Source of the DNA: Chrysochromulina tobinii
Lineage: Eukaryota > Haptophyta > Prymnesiales > Chrysochromulinaceae
Length of the DNA: 23,305 bases
NCBI GenBank assembly: GCA_001275005.1
Contig: JWZX01003191.1
Span: forward strand, 1-23,305
Direction: 5' to 3'
The notes beneath the pieces are model-generated. The model searched no databases. It was not told the origin of the DNA and saw only the letters and a list, made by a program, of their open reading frames with translations. This document shows, piece by piece, positions 17,401-23,305 of the stretch; the stretch's first letter is position 1; the number at the start of each line of letters is the position of its first letter. The translations under genes were made by a program, and so were the position numbers.

Positions 17401-19634
17401 CTCGCATGCTCGTCGGTGTTTCGCTCTGGCGGCACGGGCAACTCAGCAAGCGAGGTGGCAGAGGCGGCAGCTGCATTCTCATCGTTGGCATGCTCGACCA
17501 TCACGGCCGCAGACTCGTCCGTCTTCCGTCGCTTGCCTTGCCCCTTTTGCGTGACAAAGCGGTTCCTCAGCTGCACGATGAGCTGCTGCGTGAGGGAAGC
17601 GAGTCGATGTAGCGCGCTCCGACGCCGGACCTCCGTGGTAAAGTCCGTAGGCGCCGCCAGGCAGTCCGACCGTAGGCGGGTCAGTGGCTCTCCAACACGC
17701 CTGTGAAGCATTCGATTCGCTGCCGACAGCCGTTCAACAGTGAGCATCGCATGCTCGCGCAGCCGGCTCATCACATCCAGCGAGCTCCGCAGAAAGCGTA
17801 CTCGCGCCTGCATCTCCTCTGCGTATCGCTTGGGCCACGCAACAAAGAGCGGATGACGCAACAGGCGCTCGAGCACGCCCAAGATTCGCAGCGGATAGGC
17901 TAGAAGGAGTGCAGCCGTGATAGCCGGCCGCGCAACGATCCGAAGCAAAGATTTGCATGCGTCGTGCGCCTGCACAGCTACGTCGAGGAGTGCGACGATC
18001 TTGCTCGTGCGCTCCCCGCTGGGCGCGATGAGCACCGACTTTGTGGGGGGCGCAACTTCCGCATACCTCTCACCGAGGCGCACCAGCATGCCTCGGGTCA
18101 GACTCGAGGTTACGTGGTCGACCATGTAATCTTTCATCGAGCCTCTCAGATCACCGCCCATGGGCGCCATCAACTCGCGCTTCGCAATCTGGATGCCTCG
18201 TACGACCCACGTCTCAAGGAGAGGTTGCTTCAGGAGCATGGCTGGCTCGCTTCCAAAGTCAGCCACCCACTCGACAACTGCCGCTGCTGGCCACCAGTGC
18301 CACGGCTCATCCTTATGGAGCGGCTCCCTCGCGGAGGAGTATGCGAGCATGTCAATCAAGCCCACCACTTGTGGATCCTCGGGGAGGGCGTGGAGCCCGC
18401 TGCCGCGAACCAAGTGCTCGATCACCACTGGAGACAGTGGTTCGCTGCTCGTACGTGCTAGCCCCTGCGCCAGCAAAATGTCGCCGAGCAGGAGCGCATA
18501 GCTTGCTGCGGGCTCCCACGGAAGATGGTCGATGTTCAACTCGGCTTGCACCGGTGGGCGGGGGAGGTGGGAGGCGGCAAACCAAGGGTGGAGAAGGCTG
18601 GCCCTTTCTCCGACGTAATGAAGCACGCAGGTGTTCATCGCCGCGTGGACCTCGTGCAAGCACGCGCGCCTCGTGGTCGTCGCCAGCATGCACTGTGCGC
18701 GCAGCGCCCACGTATCGGCGAGCGCAAGCGCGTGATACAGGCAACGGTGCTGCTCCGGCAAGTAGAGCTCCGTTGGCTCGCCATCCGTGAGTGTGAGCAC
18801 GGCGGCGAAGATGCAAGCATCGGACTCTACGGTGGCGAATGGAAGCAAGCGTGCCACAGGCCCTGGCAATGCCTCCTCTCGAGCACCAGCACCACCAACC
18901 TCTGCAAACAGGCTCGCCAAGCCCGCATGGAGATGCGCGAGCTGGAGGTTGAGGATGAACGATGGGCAGTCGTCCTTATGAAGCGAGGCGTAAGCTTTGG
19001 CGTGGACGCGTTCGTTACACAGGATGCCGAGCCACGTTCGGATCTGATATGCGCGTGTATCGGCGTTGGCGAGGCCGAGGGAACCATGCACGAGGCGCAG
19101 TGGCACCAGGAGGCGAATGCTGCTCGCCAGCAGAAGCAACAGCAGCTCTGCGGGCTGCGACTCTGTATGATTATGCTGCACGACCTTCCGAATGCACCAT
19201 TCCATGATACCGTGCATGCAGGGCCACAGGCGATCGGCGTCGATGACGCGCTCGAGCGCAGCACGCTCGGATGGCTCTGGCTGCGCTTTGGCATCCACAA
19301 TGTCGAGCACGAGCACCACCAGATAATCAACGCACATCTGGAAGGAGCACATGTCTATGTCGCCGAGCGAAGGCTCAATATCGACGCCGTGCTCGTCCCT
19401 GTGAGTCAAAATTCTCTCATGCAGCACGCATGCCATGCCGGTCGGTTGGTGCAGGCCACCAAGTATGGCCTCCAGCGGCTCGAGCGGCGAGAGCTTCTTG
19501 CCGCTCGCTTTGTCGATGGCATCGATCGCGCTGCCGTACGTGGAAGGTGCGAAGTAGGAACGGCTAGCGCCCTGCAAGCTGGTGCCGGTGAGCCACTTGT
19601 GCGCCACCGTGTGCGCGAATGGGCGTCGCGACAT
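14457..19634 (-). CDS. Orphan 1,725-residue protein with degenerate EF-hand pair and coiled coils
   Basis: I recognise no overall family. A single open frame of 5.2 kb begins at the ATG at 19634 (A at -3) and ends SRPATAGVKPKKN...HTWC. Residues 1 to about 690 look like a long helical, soluble repeat or solenoid, rich in Leu, Ala, Trp and His. A basic KGQGKRRK (about 697-704) could be a nuclear signal. Then come an acidic helical region, an Ala-Pro-Gln repeat (about 1035-1057), a short coiled coil (about 1145-1175) and a helix-loop-helix pair resembling EF-hands (about 1217-1281). A PSG repeat (about 1285-1308), a charged coiled coil (about 1348-1391), a Pro-rich run (about 1400-1417) and helical C-terminal segments follow. 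The EF-hand loops are short and lack most Ca ligands. There is no signal peptide or membrane span. A cytoskeletal or flagellar role is only a guess from architecture and the nearby CFAP91. Confidence 0.8.
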   Translation of the reverse strand: MSRRPFAHTVAHKWLTGTSLQGASRSYFAPSTYGSAIDAIDKASGKKLSPLEPLEAILGGLHQPTGMACVLHERILTHRDEHGVDIEPSLGDIDMCSFQMCVDYLVVLVLDIVDAKAQPEPSERAALERVIDADRLWPCMHGIMEWCIRKVVQHNHTESQPAELLLLLLASSIRLLVPLRLVHGSLGLANADTRAYQIRTWLGILCNERVHAKAYASLHKDDCPSFILNLQLAHLHAGLASLFAEVGGAGAREEALPGPVARLLPFATVESDACIFAAVLTLTDGEPTELYLPEQHRCLYHALALADTWALRAQCMLATTTRRACLHEVHAAMNTCVLHYVGERASLLHPWFAASHLPRPPVQAELNIDHLPWEPAASYALLLGDILLAQGLARTSSEPLSPVVIEHLVRGSGLHALPEDPQVVGLIDMLAYSSAREPLHKDEPWHWWPAAAVVEWVADFGSEPAMLLKQPLLETWVVRGIQIAKRELMAPMGGDLRGSMKDYMVDHVTSSLTRGMLVRLGERYAEVAPPTKSVLIAPSGERTSKIVALLDVAVQAHDACKSLLRIVARPAITAALLLAYPLRILGVLERLLRHPLFVAWPKRYAEEMQARVRFLRSSLDVMSRLREHAMLTVERLSAANRMLHRRVGEPLTRLRSDCLAAPTDFTTEVRRRSALHRLASLTQQLIVQLRNRFVTQKGQGKRRKTDESAAVMVEHANDENAAAASATSLAELPVPPERNTDEHASVEAGRAVEESLCAILDCTEETKGVCDAAALKDALGATFDEKSASGASKGLDILAATSPEIIRATAQLLELTRAEIKPIFERLFESAIGQLQSLDDDHLHSIDLAFDDAEDELRIGSLHNVANEFAEQVVSETMSAAFGGEASAAAGAGTRAAKTLWAQRKYGTSRSRSANLAPGERANDASVREVAAWCALRVKASLDYELRDDRNHRVAWRDAVQPIRDELVKALYTRRINECNPDVRRALCLELCAARVNAKCRGDPVVEDALESPRTSLEALESRWLPSRTAGIAELQAPQAPQAQQAPQAPQATNKAPQAMPWVASGWDQKKVTDEALRVVQSKTDDWEAPVWARRAIPAGATPATACNLSDEQQSAMPTRMPLAGQLSSCGRSISFSELPPSRAPITEAEQIEALKAELMKLRGEHLLLKERVQVTMDHPGEVAVRTVRRGEPQPQHVASSAMLASSPPFTYPSGSPKSKVRSIFARFQQNGLLSQHDLVAALSQFGLSITAEEIEAISRKYGDHSSGLDVHEFAALVSDQLAPTEYNPSGSLRVDPSGYDPSGYDPSGSKIAQADIANLATMRRLRTLAPEPTPPTRLELWSDPNEYALDRRLIDERKQRMLVEERDQVERAARAHAEAELEHAMERGRAVMRAPRADASSPPPSPPPSPPPPPVISSSQRRWHPLARAARLSSSIEALGSTSALDESVLMSKPLVDMLSDDQTRGLAGAALASVEVELTRGIARLEKLQTAVWQRGHEVAVLRRAERTEATEKKPQQLHSARSLFATMQIVRALMWMQQKVIECRRQVTAINERLRNAWELVVDEGLRTHLLDVLEARIRGIDRVAMQNLIDCEQAWMLGKTAVPNRTGGGFHRADKELKHETVWLHNLMIRHASSHASLPVRHQGPSVAPPSGPLALGLRYDKGPRGTFESPLWPDSQAAKDALGLERLKRVESEASLARQSRPATAGVKPKKNTKKPHTWC
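15712..15780 (-). repeat. 15-bp coding tandem repeat giving YDPSG repeats
   Basis: Repeats of ACCCTGAGGGATCGT on the plus strand encode consecutive YDPSG units and variants (DPSGYDPSGYDPSGS, then NPSGS). An extra isolated copy of the core CCCTGAGGGATAC, encoding YPSGS, sits at about 15991-16003 on the other side of the EF-hand-like region. Confidence 0.9.
16466..16530 (-). repeat. Degenerate Gln-Ala-Pro coding repeat
   Basis: A 9-base period close to GCCTGCGGT on the plus strand encodes APQAPQAQQAPQAPQA on the minus strand, a probable disordered linker in the orphan protein. Confidence 0.88.
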
Positions 19635-20057
19635 GATTGGCACACTTTTATTAGCGACGCGCTGGCGCAGCGTAAGGCATGGAGTGCAGTAGAGCACTGT
19701 CCACTGTTGCGGAAATAAAGCGCGCCGCCAATCGTGAAACCGTCGGCGCGCTGCTCCGAGCGCACGCGATATAGCATAGTCAGCTTAAGAGACGTTAGGA
19801 GACATACATTACGTTACGTTTCGATAAACGTGTCAGCCTGTGCACGGACACGGAGTCGTCGCGCTACCTGGGGACGAACTCGGCCTTATTAGGTTGACAT
19901 CACTGGCTACATGCGATCATGCGTAGTGAGAGATTTGATGCTTCGCCGGGTCAAATATGGGCGATGCCCTCTCTTGTGCTGGCCGATGCAGCGATAGCTG
20001 GCGAGCGCAGCGGGCTCCCGCTGTGGGCGTCGTCGGGCCGCACGCGATGCACACTCC
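19635..20057 (-). promoter_or_regulatory. Upstream region of the 1,725-residue gene and 3' flank of LAMTOR3
   Basis: 423 bp between two minus-strand genes. The middle (about 19760-19840) is AT-richer, with ACATTACGTTACGTTTCG containing two ACGTT copies. On the minus strand an AATAAA lies at 19652-19647, 13 bases from the next start codon; it could be the LAMTOR3 poly(A) signal only if the 3' UTR spans the whole gap. A short plus-strand frame at 19919-20122 overlaps LAMTOR3 and is probably not a gene. Confidence 0.4.
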
Positions 20058-20570
20058 TCATGCCCGGGACATTCCGGGATGGCCCTCGGCAGCGGCTCTC
20101 AAGGGTTCTACGGCGGCGGTGAGCAGCGGCACGGCGTCAAGCAGAAGCCCGACGTTGGCATCGCTGTCGGCGACTAGCGTGAGTACGAGCGGCGAGCAGC
20201 TGACATGCACGACGATCGCCTTGTCTGCGGCACGCGGCAAGCAAGTGAGAGCGAGAGAGGCGCACGAGGAACGTGCTCAAAAGGCGCGACGCGCGTCGTG
20301 CTGTCAAGGTGGTGCAAGAGACGGAGGCGCCACGGCGCAATCTTGCGCACCGTAGAAGGCAGTCGCATGCCGGTTCTTGCCCATGCCGAGTTTGCCCGCG
20401 TGCTCGGCCGTCTGCGCAAAGGTGGCGGCCATGCGCTGGAGATCGAGCTCGTCGGCAGCCGCTGGCGCAGTGCGTAGCAGCACGACGCCCTCCTGGTCCG
20501 TGAGCAGCGCCGAGCGCAGCGGCAGCGACGCGAGGAGCGAGGAGAAGTCGGAGCCTGACGCGGCCGGCAT
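20058..20570 (-). CDS. LAMTOR3: LAMTOR3/MP1-like Ragulator subunit, roadblock fold (exons 20570-20351, 20224-20058)
   Basis: Predicted Ragulator subunit. In animals LAMTOR3 pairs with LAMTOR2 on the lysosome surface, anchors Rag GTPases for mTORC1 and scaffolds MEK1-ERK. The spliced product is 128 residues (human 124). Exon 1 encodes FSSLLASLPLRSALLTDQEG, then VVLLRT and TFAQTAEHAGKLGMGKNRHA; the GKLGxxKN signature is typical of LAMTOR3. Exon 2 encodes DKAIVVHVSCSPLVLTLVAD, then SDANVGLLLDAVPLL. The join aligns with the human protein without a gap around the YY/FY and SSANTG/SDANVG segments. The start is the ATG at 20570; the frame upstream has no other ATG. The single-frame reading ends at 20304 and would give a truncated product, so this gene is easy to miss. 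Divergently paired with CFAP91. Confidence 0.85.
20225..20350 (-). other. LAMTOR3 intron, 126 nt
   Basis: Donor TTCTACG|GTGCGC at 20350 and acceptor GTGCCGCAG|ACAAG ending at 20225, phase 1 (codon G|AC, Asp). Splicing restores a full roadblock domain. A CCTTGACAG and a pyrimidine-rich CCTCTCTCGCTCTCACTTG lie inside. Unlike three other introns here it has no tandem repeat. Confidence 0.85.
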
Positions 20571-20783
20571 GTTCTCAATTGTGAAGTGTGAATGCGACTC
20601 CAATTGAAAGGGTAATTTGAGTTGCGCTTTTCTGCAACTTTTTGAGCCAACTGGCTAGGTTTGCTCGACCAAGCGCGTGTGAAACAAAGTCGCTTGTGAA
20701 AGTCGTTCCAAAGAGTCGTTGTTGTGGAGGACTCGTCCTTGCTTGGCCTGAGGTAGCGGCTCGCGCCCACCTTCTCCGCACCA
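20571..20783. promoter_or_regulatory. Divergent promoter region of LAMTOR3 and CFAP91
   Basis: 213 bp separate the two divergent start codons. CAATTG occurs twice (20577-20582 and 20601-20606). The stretch is AT-richer than the genes. I looked for an RFX X-box, expected for ciliary genes in many lineages, and saw none. Confidence 0.45.
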
Positions 20784-22739
20784 ATGCAGACGCAAACGAT
20801 GACGAAGACAGCGGGCAATATGTATCGCTCCGACTCCGCTGCCGGCCCGTCCACGCAGTCGATGGGCGCCACGCAGACGTTCGGCGCCACCGCCAGGGCG
20901 GCTCTGCCGCCTGTGCCGCTGGCGAAGCTGTCCTTTGCGGGCGCGCCGCCTGAGCGCATCGTTTCCGGCGCGGCGCGCTACAAGTACTTCCGGCGCCCGA
21001 TCATTCCGTTCATGAACCCGCAGCCGCCCGAGGTGCTCTTTGCTCCCGTCGAGGCCGACCAGGGCTCAGCGCTGGAGATGCCGCAGCCAGCGCCTGAGCC
21101 GCTCACCAAGGATGTGGAATGCCAGTCTATGTACCGCGACTCGATGGCGCAGACCAACCCGTACACCCCCGACCACGTGGTGCCGACGGGCACCAACCCG
21201 GAGGTGCTCACGCTCACGGCGCTCACGTTCGGCGCCGGCCTGCCCGCGGGCCTCAACGAGGTCAAGATGATAGAGCGCGCGCGCGCGAAGCGCGAGTTCG
21301 AGGCGACGCTGCCGCCGATGACGGACGAGGTATCGCTCTCGCTGCGGCGCACGATGATGAGCGAGCAGGAGATGCGCGACTGGAACGTGCGCGAGGAGCA
21401 CATCAAGGAGGTGCACGAGGAGAAGCTCGGCATCTTCGACGCGCAGCTGCGCGAGCGTATGGAGGCGCGTGAGAAGGGTTGGGACGAGCGCATCGAGCAC
21501 ATGCGGCAGATCAAGTTGACCGAGAAGGACAAGGAGATCTCGCAGATCCAGCGCCGGCGCATCAAGGCGCTGCGCAAGCTCTCAGAGGCGCGTAAGCACG
21601 TGGATGAGAAAAAGGAGGCACGAGATGTGATCTCCGAGTACGCCGAGTATGGATCGGAGGTGTACGCGCCGCTGACGCGCTCGGGCCTGATCACGCGCGA
21701 CAAGATGGCGCACCACTACGAGACGCGCCCCGCGCAGCTCGAGAGCCTCGAGGGGCTCCAGGAGCTCGAGGCGTCGCTGCCCTCGAAGCTACTCGAGCCG
21801 ACTGTGGTGACCAAGCCCGCCAAGGGCAAGCCGCAGGGCTACTCGGAGCGCAAGACGTTCCGTGTCTTCGAGATCCTGCAGAAGACGGACGAGAAGCTCA
21901 AGCAGGCGAAGCTGGCCCGCCCCTCGGACTTCGAGGAGAAGGAGGAGCTGCTCGCCGCGTACCGCGACACGAAGCCCGTCGAGCGGCCGCCCACCCCGCA
22001 GGTCATGCCTCCGGAGCACGCCGAAGAAGCGGAGCGGGCGACGATCTTGCTGCAGCGACTGCTGCGCGGGCGCGCGATCCAGAACCTCATGTACGAGGGC
22101 AAGTTGCGTCGTCTCGAGCTCATCCGCGAGCTGCGCATCGAGGAGCAGCTGCAGAAGCAGGAGCAGGCCGAGGACCTCGTAGACGAAGCCGAGGAGGGAC
22201 TGGCCGCGGTCGTAGACGCGGTCCAGGCCGAGCTGGTGGGCAACGCGCTCGATCGGATGTCCAAGGAGCTGCGCCGCTTCACCGAGGAGCGGCGCATCGC
22301 CGACATCGTGCGCATCGCCGAGCACGACCGCCGCAAGCGAGAGGCCGAGGAGAGCGGCCGGCGGGTGCGGGAGCTTCAGGAGCGCCAACGGCAACAGCTC
22401 ATCTACGAGCAGGTCATGGCTGTGCATCGCTCATCGGCCGCGAGCTTCCTCGACGATGTGTGCGGCGAGGTCATCTCGCGCGACGCGGCCACGCAGGCGG
22501 CCCGCGAGAGCGACGTCAAGGAGAGCCGCATCGACAAGCTCGTCGACAAGCTCGAGGAGAAGCACTCATCGACCAGCGCGATCGCGAGCGAGCTCGTGCA
22601 CAACTTCTTGCTGCCCGAGGTGCAGCGGCTCAGCGAGAAACGCACCTCCGACTTCGAGGAGGCCAAATTTGGCAACGCCGCACGCCGCGCGCTCGCGGCC
22701 GCCATGGACAAGGTGTCGGAGGTGCTCGCGAACGCGTGA
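20784..22739 (+). CDS. CFAP91: Cilia- and flagella-associated protein 91 (CFAP91/MAATS1/FAP91)
   Basis: Axonemal protein of the calmodulin- and spoke-associated complex at radial-spoke bases, which transmits signals controlling dynein (known from Chlamydomonas FAP91 and human CFAP91). A single exon encodes 651 residues (human 767). The conserved N-terminus has RYKYFRRPIIPFM (about 69-81), ECQSMYRDSMAQTNPYTP, PEVLTLTALTFGAGLPAGL (139-157) and EVKMIERARAKREFEATLPP. Long charged coiled coils follow. An IQ-like segment ATILLQRLLRGRAIQNLMYE lies near 420, where family members bind calmodulin or spoke partners. The C-terminus is helical and ends SEVLANA. The ATG at 20784 has A at -1 and C at -3; a second ATG lies five codons on, so the exact start is slightly uncertain. 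Confidence 0.94.
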   Translation: MQTQTMTKTAGNMYRSDSAAGPSTQSMGATQTFGATARAALPPVPLAKLSFAGAPPERIVSGAARYKYFRRPIIPFMNPQPPEVLFAPVEADQGSALEMPQPAPEPLTKDVECQSMYRDSMAQTNPYTPDHVVPTGTNPEVLTLTALTFGAGLPAGLNEVKMIERARAKREFEATLPPMTDEVSLSLRRTMMSEQEMRDWNVREEHIKEVHEEKLGIFDAQLRERMEAREKGWDERIEHMRQIKLTEKDKEISQIQRRRIKALRKLSEARKHVDEKKEARDVISEYAEYGSEVYAPLTRSGLITRDKMAHHYETRPAQLESLEGLQELEASLPSKLLEPTVVTKPAKGKPQGYSERKTFRVFEILQKTDEKLKQAKLARPSDFEEKEELLAAYRDTKPVERPPTPQVMPPEHAEEAERATILLQRLLRGRAIQNLMYEGKLRRLELIRELRIEEQLQKQEQAEDLVDEAEEGLAAVVDAVQAELVGNALDRMSKELRRFTEERRIADIVRIAEHDRRKREAEESGRRVRELQERQRQQLIYEQVMAVHRSSAASFLDDVCGEVISRDAATQAARESDVKESRIDKLVDKLEEKHSSTSAIASELVHNFLLPEVQRLSEKRTSDFEEAKFGNAARRALAAAMDKVSEVLANA

Positions 22740-23030
22740 GCGCCAGCCGCGGGTCGGTCCTCACCCCGCGAAAGGCACGAGGAGCGCGGAGGCGCACCAC
22801 GGTCCCTCGGGTGAGGACGGCGCGCGCTGTGCCTCTCCATTTTCTTTTTGCTTTTTTGCGCCTCACCGGGAGTGCAACTGCCTGCGTACTCGTCGTACTA
22901 GGCCGGCAGCTGCGAGCTGCCACCCCTCGGGGCGACCACGCGAGGGCGTGAGCTGAGTTCCAACAGTTGTGCATGGTGTCAGGACTTGTTGTCGGCTGGA
23001 TGAATCGTATCACAGACAATGATAAAAAAT

Positions 23031-23036
23031 AATAAA
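23031..23036 (+). promoter_or_regulatory. Possible poly(A) signal of CFAP91
   Basis: AATAAA inside an A-rich patch, 292 bases after the CFAP91 stop codon. Whether this lineage uses the motif is unknown. Confidence 0.35.
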
Positions 23037-23117
23037 ATTGCCTGATCACGACTCGGAAACGTACTGACATACACGACAGGGAGTGCCGAGTCGACTCGCA
23101 AAGTCGCAATCCTGGGG

Positions 23118-23153
23118 ACCCTGAAAAAGGCGAGCGCAGAAGCCTTTCAGGGT
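23118..23153. repeat. Inverted repeat, 9-bp arms
   Basis: ACCCTGAAA (23118-23126) and TTTCAGGGT (23145-23153) are perfect complements around an 18-base loop. Confidence 0.8.
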
Positions 23154-23305
23154 ACTGGCTCGGACCCCTTTTCATTCGTGCGTGCGTGCTACCTTTTTTC
23201 TTGCGCGATGCGCGCCACCGCGCCCCGCTGCGACCGGCTCCAGGCGCGTCGGCGGACGGCGCTGCTCCCAACCATCTCTACATTCGCCATCGACCTGCGC
23301 GCGCC

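Larger units (their letters stand above)
22740..23305. other. 3' flank of CFAP91 to window end
   Basis: Expected to hold the CFAP91 3' UTR. It shows an AT-rich patch with AATAAA (23031-23036) and an inverted repeat at 23118-23153. From 23208 an ATG opens a frame to the window end (starting MRATAPRCDRLQARRRTALL). It is Arg-rich and could be a targeting peptide of a gene running off the window, but 98 bases are too few to call a gene. Confidence 0.4.

Noticed and set aside
18525-19718. 397-codon plus-strand frame opposite the 1,725-residue gene
   Set aside because: Could be read as a protein, but it is nested inside a longer minus-strand frame with an ATG in good context, and shows no domain.
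23208-23305. Start of a new gene at the window end
   Set aside because: Open for only 98 bases, Arg-rich, no recognisable sequence; not enough to call.

Overview
This GC-rich window is nuclear DNA from a microbial eukaryote. The genes are monocistronic, lie on both strands, and several are interrupted by short GT-AG introns. The products are typically eukaryotic: an MCM7 helicase subunit, an enhancer-of-polycomb protein, a DDX6/Dhh1 RNA helicase, the splicing factor SF3A2, a LAMTOR3-type Ragulator subunit and the ciliary protein CFAP91. CFAP91 means the lineage builds motile flagella. High GC, CAG/CTG-rich homopolymer tracts, abundant small tandem repeats and an EGF-plus-exostosin Golgi glycosyltransferase suggest a flagellate alga. 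A haptophyte of the Emiliania/Chrysochromulina kind is my best guess, but that is an inference from style, not proof.

Layout. MCM7 (287-2586, +, 2 exons) converges on the enhancer-of-polycomb-like gene (3210-6075, -, 2 exons). That gene shares a 242-bp divergent promoter region with an unrecognised polyglutamine, single-span membrane protein gene (6318-7370, +, probably 2 exons). After a convergent gap of about 0.8 kb come four minus-strand genes: DDX6 (8185-9882), SF3A2 (10534-11274), an EGF/exostosin GT47 protein (11890-14180, 2 exons) and an orphan 1,725-residue protein (14457-19634). LAMTOR3 (20058-20570, -, 2 exons) and CFAP91 (20784-22739, +) then diverge from a 213-bp gap. The last 0.56 kb holds a probable poly(A) signal, an inverted repeat and perhaps the first codons of another gene.

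The genes do not form one pathway. They cover DNA replication licensing (MCM7), chromatin acetylation (EPC in NuA4-type complexes), mRNA splicing (SF3A2), mRNA decay and storage (DDX6), secretory-pathway glycosylation (exostosin), lysosomal nutrient signalling (LAMTOR3) and flagellar motility (CFAP91).

The main unexplained signals are these. Three of the five inferred introns contain tandem duplications that copy donor-like, branch-point-like or pyrimidine-rich pieces. A 72-nt intron has no stop and keeps frame, so its retention would add an Arg-rich segment just before a membrane span. The 1,725-residue protein matches no family I recognise. MCM7 lacks one of its four zinc-ribbon cysteines. 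No viral, phage, CRISPR, rRNA, tRNA or transposase sequence was recognised.
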